Source of the DNA: Candidatus Omnitrophota bacterium
GTDB taxonomy: Bacteria; Omnitrophota; Gorgyraeia; Zapsychrales; JANLHA01
Length of the DNA: 5,783 nucleotides
Assembly: GCA_024653845.1 (NCBI GenBank)
Contig: JANLHA010000082.1
Coordinates: 1 to 5,783, forward strand
Direction of reading: 5' to 3'
Shown: in pieces, positions 3,288 through 5,783 of the stretch
Layout: each line of letters opens with the position of its first letter
Numbering within the stretch: the first letter of the stretch is position 1
Position numbers and translations under genes: made by a program
The notes under the pieces: model-generated
Database searches by the model: none
Seen by the model: the letters and a program-made list of their open reading frames with translations, nothing else
What the model was told of the DNA's origin: nothing

Positions 3288-5783
3288 TTAATCTTTTAAA
3301 AGTATGGCTAATGTTGGGAGCGGCGTGATTTTGATAATGAAGGGTGTGAGGCCGTCGAGTTCAATGTCGGGGATCGCTTCGCGTATAGGCAAGACTGTTG
3401 GAGCTCGACTGCTTTGGACATCGAGATTGATTTGATCGATATTCAAAGCGATCCCGCCAGGGGCTGATTCAGCCAAGGGTTTACCGCGAACAATTTCAAT
3501 CCTTTCAGGACTGTCAACAATGTGCCTGCTGCCGATTCGTTCTCCGGCATGAACGAACACAACCCAATGATCGTAAGAGTAATCTCCTTGATCTTCCTCT
3601 GCAATGATATCTTCGTCATGACTTACCTCTGGAACAAATGAGGCAATTTCAAAATCATAACCTTCTTGTCTTAGCCTAAATATTTCACGCAGTGCGACGT
3701 AATAAGTGTCTTCTTCTTTAGCATCGGGGACAGCGGCGCGTATTCTGGCTAAAATCTCTTGAAATAATGGAATACTTTCTAAGGTTTTTTTTAGGAGGGT
3801 GGTCTCCATATGACGTTTTTGAAAATATTTATCGATCAAAACAATGATGGCCGGAGCATCTCCGATTTGAGCTAGCGTTTCAATCACCATTTGAATGGCT
3901 TTATTATCTTTTTCTGGAGATATGCTTGTTATGAATTTATTCCCTAGCCATCTTCCTAATCCTTCAGTTGAGCCAAAATTTTCGATTTCAGACTCGGTTG
4001 TTTCATGAACCTCCCATTCTGAATAAGTCGTCTCGCTGGAAGATCCACCGCCAAAGCCTCCAAAAGACGAGCTCGATGTCTCGCCGACCACACTGGCATC
4101 TTCATATTCAACGAATGATGGAAGATTCTCTAAATAAACGCCCGCAAAAACACGTTCATGGACACGCGTTACGGACGTCACCCAACTTCCTGTTTCATAG
4201 CTGTTTCCATGACTTTCAGATGTTTCAAAATTTTCAGTCCTCCGCTCTGCCCCTTGTTTGACCAACACTCGCAACGTACCTTGCTTAAAAAAGATTTCCC
4301 TAACCGCATCCGGCTCAACTCTTTTTTGAATCCATTCGGGTAATTCACGATATTGTCTTTGAAATTCCTCCTGCGCTGCGTTGGCATCTAACTTACGCAA
4401 TGTTTCGATAGCCTTTTTCTTTGTTTCGATATCTGTAGCACCATCTCTGAGCAAGTCCAAAAAGGCAGGAGCCGCCTGTGGATCACCAATTTGACCCAAA
4501 GCCTGAGCCGCAGCTTTTCTGACATCATCGTCATCATCGTATTTCATCAAATTAATCAACGGCCTCACCGCCATTCGATCTCCCAGCGTACCCAAAGCTT
4601 CAGCGGCAAGGCGTCTCTGTGAAGCTTTCCCGGAAACGATGTGAGGGGGGTCATCTGGATAATACTCAACCTCAGGCCAACCTTCATTTCCTAACCAACT
4701 CAGCAGCTCCCCCCTCAGCAACTCCTCAAAAGTCGTTTGATCCTGCGTTATTTGACCTAGTATTTTTAGAATAGCCTCTCTGACATCACGCTCTTTTGCA
4801 TGACGCAAGCGGTTCACTAAGGCATGAAAGGCTGGTTCCCCCATTTTAGCCAACAAATCAGATACATCTCTCCTGCTTTGCGGATCATCAAATATTTTTA
4901 AAAGTCGTGGCATGATCCTCCCTCCAAGTGCAATCATCACATGATCTGTATCCGGCCTCCCATTGATCAACTTCGCAAGATGTTTATTTTTAAACCTTTC
5001 TGGCCGAGCCTCGGCAATCTTCTCAATGGCTGCGAGAACTTCCTTGCTATACCGTTTGCCCAGCTTTTCAGTGAACTTAAACAGCAAATCCAGTTCCTCC
5101 CACGCGCCCATATCTCCCAAATGAGCGATCGCGGCTCGCTTGGCTTCTTCAATAGGAATATTCAAATTCTGAAAAATTTGAAAGTCAGGTCTTTGTTGCA
5201 GTTGATGCCAATCTTTAGCTTGAAGAATGGTACGGCAACGGGCGATCATTTGCGCTCTGCGAGGACCATTTTGTGGATCAGTGACCGATTCCCCCATTTC
5301 TCTTAACGACAAGGCTCCAGCAATTCTAGCTGAGGTCAGTTCATTTCCTAAAGACTCCAGCAAAGGTTCCATGTGATCTAAATTTCCAATTGGGGAAACG
5401 GATTCGCTGTGGAGCTCCCAATTTGAAAAAGTGTTACCTTCTACCCAGGCAGAAGACAAATGAAAATCGGGGGTTAAGGTTTCTTCATTTCCGTTCTGAG
5501 CCGATAAAGAATGATCTTCCAGATAAATTCCAGCAAATGCCCGTTGATGAATTTGTGTCTCCGATCGAAGGCCTTCGTAACCAGAACCCATAGAATCCTG
5601 CGTTACGCCACTTTCTAATCTCCTCTCCGTGCCTTTTTTAAGCAGCACTCTTAGCCCACCCTGTCTACTAAAAATGTGGAACGCAAAATCTTCATCCACT
5701 TTTTCACGAACCCATTCTGGCAGTCGTTCGTATTGGCTCTGGAATTCCTCTCGAGCCAGATTCGGATGGAGTTCAAGCAAGAC
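3288..5783 (-). CDS. Large HEAT-repeat protein with a duplicated unknown domain, C-terminal part (5' end outside window)
   Basis: The frame is open from the window edge to the TAA at 3290-3288. The 831 visible codons lack a supported start, so the N-terminus is outside. Residues are numbered from the codon at 5780. Segment 7-150 is unknown domain copy A. Segments 211-263, 285-345 and 386-465 are HEAT-like helical pairs; the last is the clearest (AAEALGTLGDRMAVRPLINL, then AAAQALGQIGDPQAAPAFLD). Segment 467-619 is domain copy B, with a Ser/Gly-rich insert at 568-585. Another HEAT-like pair follows (625-655), then an acidic region (about 686-735). The C-terminal region from about 735 contains GGIALNIDQINLDV and ends in FIIKITPLPTLAILLKD. 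HEAT repeats usually make protein-binding scaffolds. No catalytic motif or membrane segment is visible. I do not recognise the protein and cannot assign a function or cell location. It is separated from the downstream operon by a spacer with its own promoter. Confidence 0.85.
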   Translation of the reverse strand, partial: VLLELHPNLAREEFQSQYERLPEWVREKVDEDFAFHIFSRQGGLRVLLKKGTERRLESGVTQDSMGSGYEGLRSETQIHQRAFAGIYLEDHSLSAQNGNEETLTPDFHLSSAWVEGNTFSNWELHSESVSPIGNLDHMEPLLESLGNELTSARIAGALSLREMGESVTDPQNGPRRAQMIARCRTILQAKDWHQLQQRPDFQIFQNLNIPIEEAKRAAIAHLGDMGAWEELDLLFKFTEKLGKRYSKEVLAAIEKIAEARPERFKNKHLAKLINGRPDTDHVMIALGGRIMPRLLKIFDDPQSRRDVSDLLAKMGEPAFHALVNRLRHAKERDVREAILKILGQITQDQTTFEELLRGELLSWLGNEGWPEVEYYPDDPPHIVSGKASQRRLAAEALGTLGDRMAVRPLINLMKYDDDDDVRKAAAQALGQIGDPQAAPAFLDLLRDGATDIETKKKAIETLRKLDANAAQEEFQRQYRELPEWIQKRVEPDAVREIFFKQGTLRVLVKQGAERRTENFETSESHGNSYETGSWVTSVTRVHERVFAGVYLENLPSFVEYEDASVVGETSSSSFGGFGGGSSSETTYSEWEVHETTESEIENFGSTEGLGRWLGNKFITSISPEKDNKAIQMVIETLAQIGDAPAIIVLIDKYFQKRHMETTLLKKTLESIPLFQEILARIRAAVPDAKEEDTYYVALREIFRLRQEGYDFEIASFVPEVSHDEDIIAEEDQGDYSYDHWVVFVHAGERIGSRHIVDSPERIEIVRGKPLAESAPGGIALNIDQINLDVQSSRAPTVLPIREAIPDIELDGLTPFIIKITPLPTLAILLKD
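3924..4382 (-). repeat. Unknown domain, copy B, within the HEAT-repeat protein
   Basis: Residues 467-619. It opens with EEFQRQYRELPEWI and continues through IFFKQGTLRVLVKQGAERR, VHERVFAGVYLE and SEWEVHE to a final LGN. It is about 150 residues and probably mostly beta in the middle, judging from alternating hydrophobics. It follows directly on a HEAT segment. Between the FAGVYLE and SEWEVHE motifs it carries a Ser/Gly-rich low-complexity insert that copy A lacks. Confidence 0.8.
4524..4538 (-). repeat. Five-aspartate run from a GAT-rich triplet repeat
   Basis: Five consecutive Asp codons (four GAT, one GAC) encode residues 415-419, in the loop between two HEAT helical pairs. It is a short in-frame triplet tract that could vary in length. 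Confidence 0.6.
5331..5762 (-). repeat. Unknown domain, copy A, within the HEAT-repeat protein
   Basis: Residues 7-150, homologous to copy B. The first 48 residues of each copy align without gaps with 27 identities by my count, including EEFQ, LPEW, the QG.LRVL core and ERR. FAGIYLE, WELH and LGN also recur in order. The residues just before it (LLELHPN) resemble the HEAT end before copy B (LRKLDAN). This suggests that the repeated unit is HEAT block plus domain, and more units may lie upstream of the window. Confidence 0.8.

Noticed and set aside
5778..5780. TTG at 5780 as the start of the HEAT-repeat protein
   Set aside because: The frame is open to the window edge. The sequence before domain copy A looks like the end of a HEAT repeat, and no upstream ribosome site can be seen. 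The gene most likely continues beyond the window.
1..5783. CRISPR array, insertion sequence, tRNA or rRNA
   Set aside because: I saw no spaced direct repeats, transposase motifs, terminal inverted repeats or recognisable structural RNA in either strand.

Overview
The window comes from a bacterium. Its genes have strong Shine-Dalgarno sequences and sigma70-type TTGACA promoters, and all recognisable genes lie on the minus strand, so transcription runs from high to low coordinates. The lineage is uncertain. A ribonucleotide reductase with stacked N-terminal ATP-cones, and a large HEAT-repeat protein whose C-terminal tail resembles one I recall from large Omnitrophota proteins, point weakly to an uncultivated PVC-related group (Omnitrophota or Chlamydiota-like). 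This is recollection, not a search result.

Layout in transcription order. (1) 5783-3288: the 3' part of a large gene, cut by the window edge. It encodes a HEAT-repeat protein with two divergent copies of a domain of about 150 residues that I do not recognise. (2) 3287-3106: a spacer with a weak terminator-like hairpin and then a good promoter (TTGACA/TAAGAT). (3) 3105-1262: a tight three-gene operon with gaps of 19 and 10 nt. It encodes an aquaporin with a plant-TIP2-like pore filter, a thiol peroxidase (Tpx) and a Mn-type superoxide dismutase. (4) 1261-988: a 274-nt spacer with a 12-bp hairpin just after sod, then a strong promoter overlapped by tandem NrdR boxes, then a leader with a small hairpin beside the Shine-Dalgarno. 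(5) 987-1: the first 329 codons of an NrdA-type ribonucleotide reductase large subunit with two clear ATP-cones and a third cone-like segment, running off the window.

How the genes fit together. SOD converts superoxide to H2O2, Tpx reduces H2O2 and organic peroxides, and the co-transcribed channel may move H2O2 or another small neutral solute. This makes a compact oxidative-stress operon. The nrdA unit is separate, with its own promoter and a textbook NrdR arrangement: two 16-bp boxes whose centres are 31 bp apart. The most novel item is the duplicated unknown domain in the HEAT-repeat protein. The most mechanistically testable are the aquaporin filter with its operon and the NrdR promoter.
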